Shown: positions 30,868-41,410, counted from the stretch's first letter. The stretch: DNA of 64,000 nt from Liopterus haemorrhoidalis (GCA_963971575.1 OZ020623.1:17424980-17488979), one strand, 5' to 3'. Numbers and translations: made by a program. Notes: generated from the letters alone by a model not told the origin.

Positions 30868-31719
30868 TACATTAAATGAGCTTTTCAAGGATATTAAAAT
30901 ATCCTACTTTTTTTTAACCATTTCAAAATGGCGAGCATTTATTTACAAAATAATAAAAAACATAAAAATCGTAGAAACTAAATTATAAAAAGATATAACA
31001 TTATGTAACTAGAAAAAACAATAAAACAAAATATGACTAAAGTTAGTAATAAAATAAGGAAAAATTACAAATGTTCAATATGACCGCCGTTGTTATCCAC
31101 AAATTTTCTCATTCGTAATAAAAACTCTTCCATTACATTTAGCACGGTATACTCTTGAATTTCCCTGATGGCTTCATACCCTATGTTCTAAGAAGACTTA
31201 CCTTTACCTTCAGGATAACTTTCTTGGTAGAATTGCTGGGCCCTAACAGAATTTATTCGGCATTCCCCGAATGTCACAACCATATCTGTCATTTCTCCCA
31301 TTTGAATAACGTACGTAAGTCATAATTACAAACGATTTGTTGTTATCACCTTTAATATCAAACTCGTACTAACAGGCAAGAAAATTTGCAGGTTTTATTT
31401 GGTTTTTATATGTAACAAAATCATTTTCAAAGCTTGCTATGCTTAACTTTGTACGATTTATGTTATTTCTTATTTTGTAAATAATTTGTCGCCATTTTGA
31501 AATGGTTATAATTAAAGTATGATATTTTGATATCCTTGTAAAGCTGATTTAAAGTACTATCAAGAAATAAAAAAAAAAATAAAGTACCGATTCCCTATGC
31601 TAGATAAAAAGTTGAAACAAATTCCGTTGAAACCGGAAGTGATGCAGAATTCTTATTATAGTCCTTAAAAAATATTATAGTTATTCGAGGTGCGGCCTTT
31701 CAAACAAACACCCTGTATA

Positions 31720-32134
31720 AGTAAATACAGTATTCAAAATAGACATTTGTTCAAAATATTTTAACCCGTTCGTACAAGTGGAATATTTATACCATTCACC
31801 GGATTAAAAACTAAATAGGGGATACGCATAAAATTTGTATTTCCTTAAAACTACATTATTTTGATATGTTAATGTTAGTTATGTCATCTAACAAAACAAA
31901 AATTACATTTTAATTAATATTATAGCAAAATTTTTTAATTAAAATATTGTAAATTTGAAATAAGCCGACCACGGAGCGAAGGTTGCCGAGTAAAAACGAC
32001 TGAGTATGACGTCAAACGACAGGGGTTTCACGTCACAGATACAGCTACAACATAATCTTTACACGTGTGTATATTGTATTGTTCGAGAGTTTTGTATTTG
32101 TTTTTAAACAATTTTTCACGCATTTATTATTAAA
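31720..32134. other. Non-coding stretch upstream of orphan first exon
   Basis: Mostly AT-rich, with a TGACGTCA-like site (GTATGACGTCAAACGACAG) at about 32007-32025 and a start-proximal sequence just before the ATG at 32135. A similar TATGACGTCACACGTCG occurs at 32609. These could be terminal sequences of one element or promoter motifs. Confidence 0.3.
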
Positions 32135-32265
32135 ATGGCAGATAAAGATTTTGTTAGGGCTCAGAGTGATAATTTACCCAACATTGATGCATTTAAGCTC
32201 ATGGAATATATGAAAAATAATGAATGCTACAGTGCTGAAGAAATACGTGGTGTCAAAGCAGACCT
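32135..32265 (+). CDS. Orphan first exon, possibly from a SWIM/YqaJ-type element protein
   Basis: An ATG is followed by 43 codons (MADKDFVRAQSDNLPNIDAF, KLMEYMKNNECYSAEEIRG, VKADL) and a perfect GTAAGT donor in phase 2. The wording recalls, from memory and unchecked, the N-terminus of insect proteins with a SWIM zinc finger and YqaJ-like nuclease that spread as transposon genes. No following exon was found on this strand within PHKB intron 7. Either an isolated fragment or the first exon of a nested gene is possible. Confidence 0.4.
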
Positions 32266-32733
32266 GTAAGTAATTTTTATTTTATATTCTATAACTTTAT
32301 GTAAACAAACGCTGCAACTCTGTAAAATGTAAATATTTATGTAATTTAGATGTCAGAATTTTACTACATTGTTAACATGAAGTTACAAAACGTTAGAGGC
32401 ATAATTGAAATACTGCAATATAAGTTATCTATTTTAATATAAAATTTAATTCGGTAAACATGTATAAATTGTTTTTATAGAATTAAACTTTATTTTAATT
32501 AAAATCACTCTAACTTTACATAACCTATAAAAGTTATACAAACAAATAAGTTCACAACGGACTATGTACGCCGGTAAGCTAGTAGTGTCATGCGTCAGTT
32601 AGAAGGGGTATGACGTCACACGTCGTTTTCGCGCGTTACATACAACAAAAAAAAATTAAAAACTGTTTTTTATGTTTATATGCAACAAGAGGAATATAAC
32701 AAAAAAATTTAAAAAAATCATGCCTATCCCCTA

Positions 32734-33000
32734 TTGTGGCGAACTTGGCGCGATATTATTCCTTCTGAAAGAATAGAAGAGCTAAATAATTCCCAACAAG
32801 AGGCCGAAGAAAGGGAACGAAAAACGCGTTTAAGTAACGACGCAAAAACAATAGTTTTAAATGTTTTTAACGGTGTGATGCAAATGGAAAAACCCTCACA
32901 ACGTAAAGTTCTCCAAAAGACAGCATTTTAAACTAACGTCTCTGAAACTACAATTTGGCGATTAATAAACACAGGAGTTAACGAGAGAAAAAATAAGGGA
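32734..33000 (+). pseudogene. Tc1/IS630-type transposase N-terminus
   Basis: A plus-strand frame reads RLSNDAKTIVLNVFNGVMQM and SQRKVLQKTA, a stop, then NVSETTIWRLINTGV in the same frame. The pattern of a first helix, then VSETTI-RLI--G, is the N-terminal HTH of DDE_3-type transposases. It stops at about 33000, 140 bases before a PHKB exon on the other strand. Confidence 0.5.
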
Positions 33001-33142
33001 TTCTGAAACTTCAAAAAGTTTGGATGAATTTCAATTAGATTTTGTTGCGATGAAAAATTTATGAAATGTATGATGTAAAATGTGTGGCTACTCTAAATTT
33101 CAAGATATATTTATTTTTTAACTTCCAAGTTGCTGTACATAC

Positions 33143-33335
33143 CTGTTCTACTAATAAAGCGAATTTAATTTCAGATCTTGTCATACTAGACATAGTTGGT
33201 TGCTGGGGCAATTCATAGGACATCACCTTGATGCCATGCGGAGTACGACAAAGTACGTCCCAAACTTGCCCGTAGAACATCGATGGGACACGGCATAAAC
33301 AACCTTCCAGCTGCCTCTTCTGTAGTGGTGTCAAA
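33143..33335 (-). CDS. PHKB: PHKB exon, regulatory region
   Basis: The first base completes the Ser codon begun in the previous exon. The exon then reads LTPLQKRQLEGCLCRVPSMF, YGQVWDVLCRTPHGIKVMSY, ELPQQPTMSSMTRSEIKFAL, LVEQ and ends in phase 0 at GTATGT. R-Q--G-L-R-P--FY--VW--L-RTP-GI and LPQQPT-S-MT--E--F-LLVE are family blocks. The exon lies between a Tc1-type transposase fragment and unannotated intron sequence, with more than 6.5 kb of intron on each side. Confidence 0.94.
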
Positions 33336-33795
33336 CTAACAAAACATCATTATATTACCCTTTGAAAAAATTAAAACAATTAATGAGAACACAGATGAGA
33401 TGAAAAGAAAATAGAGTTACGCCATATTTCAGGCTAGAATGTAGGTTGCATAAGCAGCTTTCCAAGCTATGCGTTGCTCGCACCGTGTTTCAAACCCGTG
33501 CGCACCAAGTACTACCGCAATTTTTAAATTACCAGGAACGTAGGTTATACGCTTTCGTCTTTTGTAAATTTGTCAAATATCAACTTCGATTATCTAAAGT
33601 TAATTTTTTTTATATTGATCCAAAGAGTTAAGGTGCCTGTCCTTAACTGTCTTGAGAGTAAATAGTGGCGAGAACCTCTCGATAGAAGTAGCTCGCGGAA
33701 AGTGGCGAGTTACTCTCCGAGAGCTAACTTCTCTTAACGTGCTCCCTACTGTGTTCGAATTCTGAGAGTGCTATCGAGAGCTGTCTGCTTAAAAG

Positions 33796-33912
33796 ATGTT
33801 CAAAAATTGGCCACCGGAGGAAATATATAAATTAATCGGCTTGTACGAAATTTTGTGGAACGTGAAATGTGTCGATTACCGTGACAGAGTGAAAAAACAT
33901 AATATTTTGTAG
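33796..33912 (+). pseudogene. MADF (Adf-1-like) domain fragment
   Basis: ATG at 33796 is followed by FKNWPPEEIYKLIGLYEILW, NVKCVDYRDRVKKHNIL and a stop. IYKLI-LYE---LWNVK--DYRDR-KK is the first half of a MADF domain, found in host transcription factors and as the accessory DNA-binding protein of PIF/Harbinger transposons. The reading is cut by a hAT MITE at 33923 and does not resume cleanly. A Harbinger remnant at 36652-37354 makes transposon origin more likely. Confidence 0.55.
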
Positions 33913-33922
33913 GAAATGTTAT

Positions 33923-34264
33923 TAGAGGTCTGCACGGGCACGGGCCGACTGACATGTATTATATTCGGACTCGGGCCGGATAAGAACAATAATACCTTTA
34001 AATAATATATTTTTAAACCTTCGTTAAAAAATATATATTTTTTTAAATTTCTAGTTTTATAATTATTAAAAAATGTAAGCAATTTTTGTATCAAAATATT
34101 TTTTTAACGAGGTTTATTCAGGCCGAATTTAAAATTTTGTCGGGTTCGGGCCGGGTAGATGCAATAATTGTATTAATATTTTCGGGCTCGGGCCGGGCCT
34201 AACTGGAAACATAACGGGCCGGGCCGGGTAAAGTTGGTCCAAAATAGGCCTGTGCAGACCTCTA
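33923..34264. mobile_element. hAT-type MITE with perfect 8-bp duplication
   Basis: TAGAGGTCTGCACGGGC and the inverse GCCTGTGCAGACCTCTA are terminal, with AATGTTAT at 33915-33922 and 34265-34272. The subterminal GGGCCGGG repeats are mirrored too. It lies just after the MADF fragment. Confidence 0.9.
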
Positions 34265-34279
34265 AATGTTATAGCCCCA

Positions 34280-34850
34280 AATTTAGAAAATTACCAACCT
34301 ATTAACGATATTTTTTTAAAATTTTATTAAAAATAATTAATTTAATTCAATTTAAAAATAAAAATATATATGTTTTTTTATTAAAATAAAGTTTAAAACA
34401 TTATGTGCCTGATAAAAAGAATTATTTTGATAGGATACATTTTTACCTTTATTAATAACTAATTACCCCAAATAATTAAGTAGAGCCAAAAATAAACTTA
34501 TTAAATTATTTTAGTAATTACATTTAATATAATTAAACTATTTTTTAAAGTATCAAAAAACTTTGTACATCTTCTACTAAAATGTAATTAATAACAAAAT
34601 ATGCTAATTAAGCTTTTAGGTAGGTACATACCCCAAATATAAAAGAATTAACCCTTTTCATTTTAATATTTATTTTTTTATCAACTTTATTTACAGGAAC
34701 AATAATCTCTATTTCTTTAATTTCAAGATTAGAGGCATGAATAGGATTAGAAATTAATTTACTTTCCTTTCTTTTACTTTACATTCCTTTATTAAGAAAA
34801 AAGAAAAATCTTCTGCAGGCAGACAATTCCAAGATACAAATACTCGGTTG
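34280..34850 (+). other. Nuclear mitochondrial insertion: tRNA-Ile, tRNA-Gln, tRNA-Met, start of ND2
   Basis: Four mitochondrial genes follow in the ancestral insect order. tRNA-Ile (about 34402-34457) has GCCTGATAAAAAG and the anticodon loop TTTGATAGG; tRNA-Gln on the opposite strand (about 34530-34590) shows the CAA complement in AGTATCAAAAAAC; tRNA-Met (about 34594-34665) has GCTAATTAAGCTTTTAGG and the CATACCCC anticodon stem-loop. ND2 follows. The preceding 120 bases are very AT-rich and could derive from the control region. It lies in PHKB intron 6. Confidence 0.85.
34661..34815 (+). pseudogene. ND2: ND2 (NADH dehydrogenase subunit 2) 5' fragment, nuclear copy
   Basis: With the invertebrate mitochondrial code (ATA Met, TGA Trp, AGA Ser) the frame reads TGTMISISLISSLEAWMGLE and INLLSFLLLYIPLL. 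MISISLIS---WMGLEINLLSF is the conserved N-terminal membrane region of insect ND2. The TGA codon in GCATGAATAGG is Trp only in the mitochondrial code, so it cannot be expressed from the nucleus. The similarity fades after about 34815. Confidence 0.85.
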
Positions 34851-35577
34851 GTCAGAAAATTAGCACGCATGTTCTTTTTGTATTTTTCATGGTTTATTAA
34901 AATAGCCTATTTGACTTTGTACTAAGTAGATCATCTTCTTAAGGATGAATCGCACAGTTGTATGTAATTTAAATGGTATATATTTCATACTTAATTATTT
35001 GCAAACATTTATGAATAATAATTGTTCATCTAAAAAAGAGTAGAGTCTTTAATGTTACCCTCAAAGGTAAACAATTGCCTTGAATTCAGATTCTAACCCT
35101 TTGCTCAACTTGTGACAAGCAGTTCTGACATATACGCTTGAGTGCACTTCTAACACCAACTATTGTACTGGTGCTTGACAGAGGTCGATAAATTTGAGTT
35201 CAACGCAACGATGCACCTGGAAAGAGTAATTCACGCTCTTCAGTACTCAAGTGCTTAGTTGAGTAAGCAAAACACGCGCCTGGAAAGCAGCTATAACAGT
35301 TTTTTGAAATGTTATTCTTTCATGAATTTATTGTTAGTCTTACATATTTTGATGAAAATTCCTAGTTTTATTGGGCATTTAGGATACTAACAAAGTTAGA
35401 TTTTGAGATCATGAATATTTTAACATTATATTAGTAACAAAAACATGTGAAACGGAAAAAAATAATAATAAAACAATTAAAATTAAAATAAGAATTCAAA
35501 AATGCAATTAAAAGAAGCTAAAAAGCTTTTTACATAATAAAAGCAAGCAAACAACTATAATAAAGAATAAGATAGTA
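34850..35577. other. PHKB intron 6, unannotated
   Basis: No exon or clear element. The stretch 35060-35285 is less AT-rich and may be the end of a degraded element, with GCACCTGGAAAGAG and GCGCCTGGAAAGC sharing CCTGGAAAG. Confidence 0.3.
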
Positions 35578-35665
35578 GATAATAGAATAGAATAGAATAG
35601 AATAGAATAGAATAGAATAGAATAGAATAGAATAAAATAGAATAAAATAGAATAGAATAGAAGAA
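35578..35665. repeat. (AATAG)n microsatellite
   Basis: About 16 units of AATAG, with a few AAATAG variants. The apparent open frame on the minus strand across it is low-complexity and not a gene. Confidence 0.9.
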
Positions 35666-36609
35666 AGTTTAAGGAGATAATCAAAAATAGATTTACGTTT
35701 GAATTTATAATAAGAGTAGAAGTTAAAAAATAATAATAAGATATGATGAGAGAATTTTAGGGGGAGAGTGAGCCTTATAAGAGAGCTCTGCCTCGTTTTA
35801 CCACCCCTTAGGTACCAGTGGCATAACTTGACTTTCTGATCAAGGGATGCAGTGAAAATAAATGCATGTAAGCAAAATAGTATTTTATCTACGGCCATCA
35901 AATAATAAATGCATTATGTGTTTAACTGTAAATATATAATCCTGTGCATTTTGCAACAAGTGTAAAAAAAAGAGAGGCGCATGCGTGTTCATCCAGAAAA
36001 AAATAACGTTTTGCACAACAGTAGTGACGGTTTTTATTAAAAATTAAGTAAGAGGGAAAGAGCGAAAAAAAATATAAACGTCTGTAATGTTTAAATTCAT
36101 TTAATTTTTGGGGCCTTGCAGCTCTTATGTATCAGCTATCATATCGTTTATAATTACATTTTTATTTCCACCATCTCATTATTTAAATATTCGAAATACT
36201 CAGCTCAGTTATTTTGTCAAGTTCTAAATTTCAAATTTAGAGTCAATAATAAAAATTCTCTCACCATAAAATATTATAAAATTATGAAATTTTAGAGAAG
36301 AGTTTTATAGTAGTATTATAAATGGTCTACACCACCAATATTAGTGACATATATAAATGAATTTCTGCACATTTTACCTCTTCAAAACGTATTTTAGGTA
36401 CTTATTGTTTTGTTTTGGTTTTGGTTGAGTGCCATTGCTATAAATAAAATAAAATAAAATAAACAAAATAACATACAAAAAAAATAAAATAAAATAAAAT
36501 AAAAATAATAAACTACACTACTAAAAAAGCTTTAAAAACTGAGTAATAATATCAGTTTAAATTGTAAAAATGATTAAAGAATATTTTTAAAAAAATGTAT
36601 TTTTAAAAA
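35666..36609. other. PHKB intron 6, unannotated, with (AAAAT)n
   Basis: No exon was found. A short (AAAAT)n array lies at about 36442-36506. The rest is AT-rich with no recognised element. Confidence 0.3.
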
Positions 36610-37373
36610 CAGTGGTGTAACTATTGTTGTTCGAGGGACAACTGGCTCTAGGTACGTTCGGCATAAGCTGATAATCTACACAATCTACATAATTTACACA
36701 AGAAACGTTCGGCATAAAGTTTGTGTGTGCTCTGTGCCGCACGAAGATCGTTCGGTAAACATTGTGCAGTGCAGTTTGTGCTGTATAGTCGTCCCAAGTT
36801 CAGAATGTGCGGCAATCTTTGCAATAGTGTTTTTCTTTTTTAGTTATTATTTTTTCTAGAAAACGAAATGAGTGAAAACAATCAAGATATCATTGTTTAT
36901 GCCTGCAGCATTTGCCAAATGAATAGTACAGACATCAGCATCATTAATTCCTTCTTTAAAAGAACTGGTTCTTGTCATTTATAATAATGTTTTATTTTAA
37001 GTGCATTTTCTGCAAAAGGTTCTCAAAATTTTCTGGATACCAGCGGAAATGTACATTAAATTTATTTTTAGTCATTTTTGGAAACGGTACTTTCTACATA
37101 TTCAAACACTTTTGCCAAAATATTTTGTTCTTCATCTGAATTGTTTTCCTCATCAAATAAAAATTGTTTAATATTATTTAAAACATAATATAATTCATTT
37201 GTTTACAAAAAAGAATAGGTTAGAATAAAGAGAATAACTGCACAATCTTAACAAAGCGTTCGTATTTGACTTTCTTGCACAGTGTACACAGTGGTCACGT
37301 GACAAAAAACTTGCACACCACAAAGTTAACTCTGCATAGTTATGCCGAACGCACATTCTGTTAAACGCCACTG
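36610..37373. mobile_element. Possible hAT ends enclosing a Harbinger remnant
   Basis: CAGTGGTGTAAC at 36610 and the inverse of CAGTGGCGTTTAAC at 37373 suggest an outer element; the flanks TTTAAAAA and TTAAAATT agree only partly. Directly inside lie the GTACGTTCGGCATAA ends of a second element (36652-37354). Confidence 0.4.
36652..37354 (-). mobile_element. PIF/Harbinger-type remnant
   Basis: GTACGTTCGGCATAA and the inverse TTATGCCGAACGCAC are terminal. On the minus strand there is QFLFDEENNSDEEQNILAKV and FEYVESTVSK, then in a shifted frame NKFNVHFRWYPENFENLLQK, and later EPVLLKKELMMLM. F-SHFR----FE-LLQ followed by a -L--LW block is the N-terminal part of Harbinger nucleases. The DDE core is gone. 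Confidence 0.55.
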
Positions 37374-37386
37374 TTAAAATTATTTA

Positions 37387-38640
37387 TTGACAAAGCAAAC
37401 ACATATGTCTATATACAAGTGTAAAATTAATCAACTAAAAGAATATTTGGACAAGTTGGTTGTTCATAATTTGTGTGGTTTGTTCGAATTTATTTGTTCA
37501 TTTGAACGTTTAAAACTATTGGGCCATGTTCATAATCTTTTACTAGATATTGCAATTAAAGCCGCAATCAGAGCTATAAATTAATGCACTATACGTAGTG
37601 AATTGTTCACCGTAGATTTGTGGGAGTGGTAATTTCAGAAATAAAATTTCATTATTATTTAAAGTAAAATTATTCAATTAGTTAAAAAGTATTCAATTTA
37701 TTCAAATGTAAGAACTAATCTACTTTAAGATAAACTTTCTCAAGGGTTAGTGAGCTATCACATATTTTTCTAGTTAAGCATTAAAAAGATACAGAGTGAT
37801 TTACCGGTCGTATATTATATGATTAGTTTGAAAGAACGTTATTGTTTAGATCAAAATAGTATCAGTCAAATGTTTATACAAAAGCCGATAAGCGACAATA
37901 TATTTTCAGTGAGATGGACTGCGTAATAATTAGAGTAAAAAATTAATCACTTGGGTTTATAAATTATTGGTCATAGAAAGATAAGTTTATAAAAGGGGTT
38001 GTTGTTAATGTGGAGAGCTGATTATTTTTACAACGACAAAAAAAGGGGTCAGAGATCAGATAATTAGTTTTAAGTAAAGAGTTGGAAAAATCTTGTGAGA
38101 GACAAAGCCAGTTATGAATAAAACGCCACCGTGAACGGACGAACCTCCCAAGTAATTTTGGTAGAGAAACCCGGTAGTTGTCGAGAGTAAACCAGAAGTA
38201 ATCTGGAAGTGTTGAGGTCTATTTAAAATTATATAAACGAACCTCGTAACGGGTTAAACACCGTGAGTATTGTGAGGTGTATACGGTGATGGTGAGGTTT
38301 TTGTGAGTGTCTCTCATGGGATTTTATAGCCAGCGATAATTGTAAGTTCTAATGTAATCAATAACCTTTTCGATTCTAATTAAACAGTAAACGTAGATTA
38401 AGTAAAATGCAGACTTTAATTCAAACACCCTTATTCCTCTCAGAAAGAGTCTAAGCAACCAACCAGCGGATCCTTTAGATTTTCAGACTTGATACCGCTC
38501 GCAAGTTTTGGAAATCCACTATGTGGAGGGCCTTTCAAAGTAAGTACCATGTAGTACAAATGAAATTATTTAAATTCATCTAGCCAACTTTGACGTTTCG
38601 ACCGATCCTAGAAATGCCCCCACAGTTTGTCACTAACCAG
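37387..38640. other. PHKB intron 6, possible LTR-like promoter segment
   Basis: No exon was found. TATAAAAGGGG at 37989 and later sequence with AACGGACGAACC resemble an LTR promoter and leader, but I could not find matching TG/CA ends or a target duplication. I leave it unassigned. Confidence 0.25.
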
Positions 38641-38649
38641 TTTGTCTTA

Positions 38650-39905
38650 TGATATAGTTCGGGGGCAGCGTAGCATTTTTGATGGTCATTTCATCCCGCT
38701 TAATTTTTGTTTTAGTAATTGTTAGTTTAAATATGTCTAATAATCGAAACAAGCGTCAGCCGCCAGAATCGTGGTGAGGATGGTCGTGAGAAAGTACAAC
38801 TTAAAAAAAAAAAAATCCAAAAGTCATTTCAAGCCACTTGAAAATTTGCACAGTTATTGTTTAAGTGATAATAATAATAATAAAAAAAGTCAGTTGCGTG
38901 CGTAGTGGGGGATTATACGTCAGTCGCTTGTATAAACTTGTTATAAAAAAAATGATGTAGTCATTTCAAATTCAATGAAACTTTATACATCGTACTTATT
39001 ATATAATTAGAATAATAAAAACAACAATCAGCTGTTTGCACAATGGGGGTGCTTTGTTAGCTGTAAGTTATGTTTCTATGCATTCTTTTTAACGTTGCGC
39101 GTACCTTACATAGAAAATTAGAAATTAATATGTTACGAATAGTCCGCCATCTGTGAATTTTGAAACCAACTTTTTAGCTTCGTAAAATATTTCATATGTA
39201 TTATCGTTCTTATAATTCTGTTGTCTAAGATTTTAACTACCTAATTACCTAAATTGATCATATTTACTGTCCGTCTTTGTAATTTTGAGCAAGATTTGTT
39301 AATGATGACATTATGTTAGGTTATGTAAAAGCATTCGATAACTACGGTGTCACTGATAGAATGCGATAGCCAATGTGTTTATAAGTCTGTCTCATTAAAA
39401 CATCTCACTAGCTATAAGTTTAGAAAATTATGCACAATCCACAACAAACAGCGTATTAAATTTGGAGGTCTGAACGGTTTCACTTCTTACCATATGAAAA
39501 ACTTGCTGGTGACAGTGAACAGTCCATAAGCTACAGTGCATAAGCTATTGATTTAATAGCTCTGAATGCGGCTTAAGTTTCATTGCATTTGAAATGACTT
39601 TACATATATTTTTTTTATGACAGGTTTATACAAGCGGCTGACCTATAATCCCCCACCACGCACGCAGCTGACTTATTATTATTATTATTATCACTTAAAC
39701 AATAACTGTGGAAATTTTCAAGTGGCTTGAAATTACTTTTGGATTTTTTTTTTTCTTTACAAGATGTACATTTTGTCACGACCAGCCCCACCACTACCAA
39801 CGCAGCTGACGCTTAGATCATCAATTTACTACTCGAAAGGAATAATTTCCAATAGAAATCTATCGGGATGAAATGACAAGTTCACTTACAACGCTGCCTC
39901 TCGGA
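38650..39905. repeat. Long inverted repeat with 300-bp arms
   Basis: The left arm 38650-38990 (GTCATTTCATCCCG, CAAGCGTCAGCCGCC, TCAAGCCACTTGAAAATTT, GGGGGATTATACGTCAGTCG) is mirrored by 39575-39905 (GCGACAAGTCATTTC-type, GGCTTGAAATTACTTTTGG). About 580 bases lie between. The arms contain (AAT)n runs at the same place. It resembles a foldback element; no gene is present. Confidence 0.75.
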
Positions 39906-40055
39906 CTAATAGTTAAGTCCGCTGTAGACTGCAGACAAAAGTTTGAAAGCTCCATACTTAATAGACTGTTTAATGAATCAAGCCCGTGAATCAAGTGCTA
40001 CTAAGATTTAGTATAAGATTATGCACATGGCCCATTATTTTTTGTAATTTTGAAC

Positions 40056-40190
40056 TATAGTCTACCCTAAACGTTAAAACGGAAATTTATTAAATTGTCA
40101 CGAGTTCACTTTTTAACGATTGAAATGGTCAAAAGCTCCATTCAATAGTTAAAAATAACTAGATATCAAAATCTAGTTCTGCTTAAACCG
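40056..40190. mobile_element. Family B MITE (B3)
   Basis: TATAGTCTACCCTAAACG, CACGAGTTCACTTTTTAACG and AAAATCTAGTTCTGCTTAAA match B2. It lies about 60 bases beyond the donor of the large PHKB exon. Confidence 0.65.
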
Positions 40191-40248
40191 AATAAACATT
40201 CTATAAAATTAAATGTATAAACAATTTTAAATAAATAAAATAACTTAC

Positions 40249-41011
40249 CTATCATTTTTACACCATTCTTTAATAGATAACACTCTATGTAAAAGTTGTC
40301 TAACTTCAAAAGGACTATGATTTTCCAACAACTTTTCCGTTCCCGACATCTTCAAATATAATTTTATAGCTTCCAAAACCCAACCAACTCTAATCTTCAA
40401 AATTCCCCTAAATAACTCTGCATTGGTACCAATCAAACGGCCACAATACAATACAATTTCTTGCTGAAGTACTGCTTGGATAATGTCATATGGTTGAATT
40501 GTTGAATATACGATACACTGAATTTCAGAAGGCGTCATCGGCTTATCAAAAACTGTTTCTTTTTGTCCAGTTACTCCAACAGTTAACTGTTTACCGTGGA
40601 CTAATACAGCAGTTATAAAAGGACTTATAGAGTCCACAGTGTGATTTAATAAACTACTAGCGTACCTAACTGCTGCCCAATACCTTAAACCACCAGCCTG
40701 GTGGTATAAATTTTGTAAATGTTTATCAACACGTTTTTCGAATACTTCAAATTGTGGACCTTCTCGTTTAAGTAGTATGCCAAAAAGTTGACAGCGTGTA
40801 TAAATACTTTCTGTCCCTTTTATTTTATCGATAATATCGTTGTTGCCTTTGTGACAAAATTCGTCAAAGTAATTTTTGTTTTCTTGAGCATATTGGAGAG
40901 CTTTTGGTACATCTGTAAGACTTTGGTATCCAATGTAGTCGTGTTCCATCTGTTGGAAAGATGTAAATTGGATATCTGGCATATCTAAAGCATTCATGAA
41001 GTCAAGATGTT
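40249..41011 (-). CDS. PHKB: PHKB large exon, regulatory region
   Basis: At 763 bases this is the largest exon. The TTTTCCAG acceptor and the single base carried over from the previous exon give EHLDFMNALDMPDIQFTSF. Further blocks are LFGILLKREGPQFEV, a paired RVDKHLQNLYHQAGGLRYWA, VRYASSLLNHTVDSISPFIT, VHGKQLTVGVTGQKETVFDK, QQEIVLYCGRLI, LFRGILKIRVGWVLEAIKLY and, at the end, SPFEVRQLLHRVL and KEWCKND. The LLKREGP, AVRY, P-IT--LVHGKQ-T-G and G-LKIR-GW--EA blocks are strongly conserved in this family. It ends with two bases of an incomplete codon at a GTAAGT donor. The insect segment between HLDF and the ILLKREGP block is shorter than I remember for the vertebrate protein. Confidence 0.95.
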
Positions 41012-41039
41012 CTGGAAAAATAAAAATTGGTGTGAATTT

Positions 41040-41410
41040 TTACATATTTCAGATTTTTGTAGGTAACTAGTAAGTGATAACAAATCGTGAGTACATATTA
41101 AAAATATTATTTTTCAATAATTCATGTGCTTCCATCTAAAGAAGTGTTGAGATGCGTTCGCATCAAGACAATTATGCAGTCAGAAAGATAAATATTGTAA
41201 GCAAGGCTTGCAAAAAAATTTCGAAATAATTATCAGAATAAAAATGTGCCCTCCTAAGTTAGAGTATGGGACAAGGGTTTTTTTAACACATTTTAGGAGA
41301 AAAATCATTCCTCATATTTCAAGGTTTTGCAGGTATTTAGTAAGTGATAACAAATTGTGGGTACATATTAAAAATCCTAAATTTCGATAAATTTTCAAAG
41401 AATTATCCAA
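41040..41410 (+). repeat. Direct duplication of a 100-bp segment
   Basis: TAGTAAGTGATAACAAATCG with GGTACATATTAAAAAT-like sequence (here GAGTACATATTAAAAAT) at 41040-41140 recurs at 41306-41410. A third partial copy is at 2396-2440. The unit lies just upstream of a PHKB exon acceptor. Confidence 0.6.

Larger units (their letters stand above)
26628..31715 (-). mobile_element. Long-TIR element 2, interrupted by a hAT and a mariner
   Basis: CAGGGTGTTTGTTTGA and its inverse at 31715 are flanked by TA (26626-26627, 31716-31717). The arms match those of 23405-24273 (AAGAATTCTGCATCACTTCC, CATAGGGAATCGG, CCATTTCAAAATGGCGA). The hAT 26662-30023 cuts the left arm, and the mariner derivative 30208-30867 sits in a TACATTAAA site still intact in copy 1. 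The core encodes on the minus strand a piece with MGEMTDMVVTFGECRINSVR and QQFYQESYPEGKGK (DUF4817-type N-terminus) fused, after a stop, to EIQEYTVLNVMEEFLLRMRK and VDNNGGHIEHL. Confidence 0.8.

Noticed and set aside
34402..34665. Functional mitochondrial-type tRNA genes in the nucleus
   Set aside because: They are linked in mitochondrial order to ND2 in the mitochondrial code and lie in an intron of a nuclear gene, so they are an inserted mitochondrial fragment.
35530..35901. 123-codon open frame on the minus strand
   Set aside because: Half of it is translation of the AATAG microsatellite, with no recognisable domain.
37387..38640. LTR retrotransposon promoter region
   Set aside because: A TATA-like box is present, but no matching TG/CA ends, target duplication or internal coding sequence could be found.
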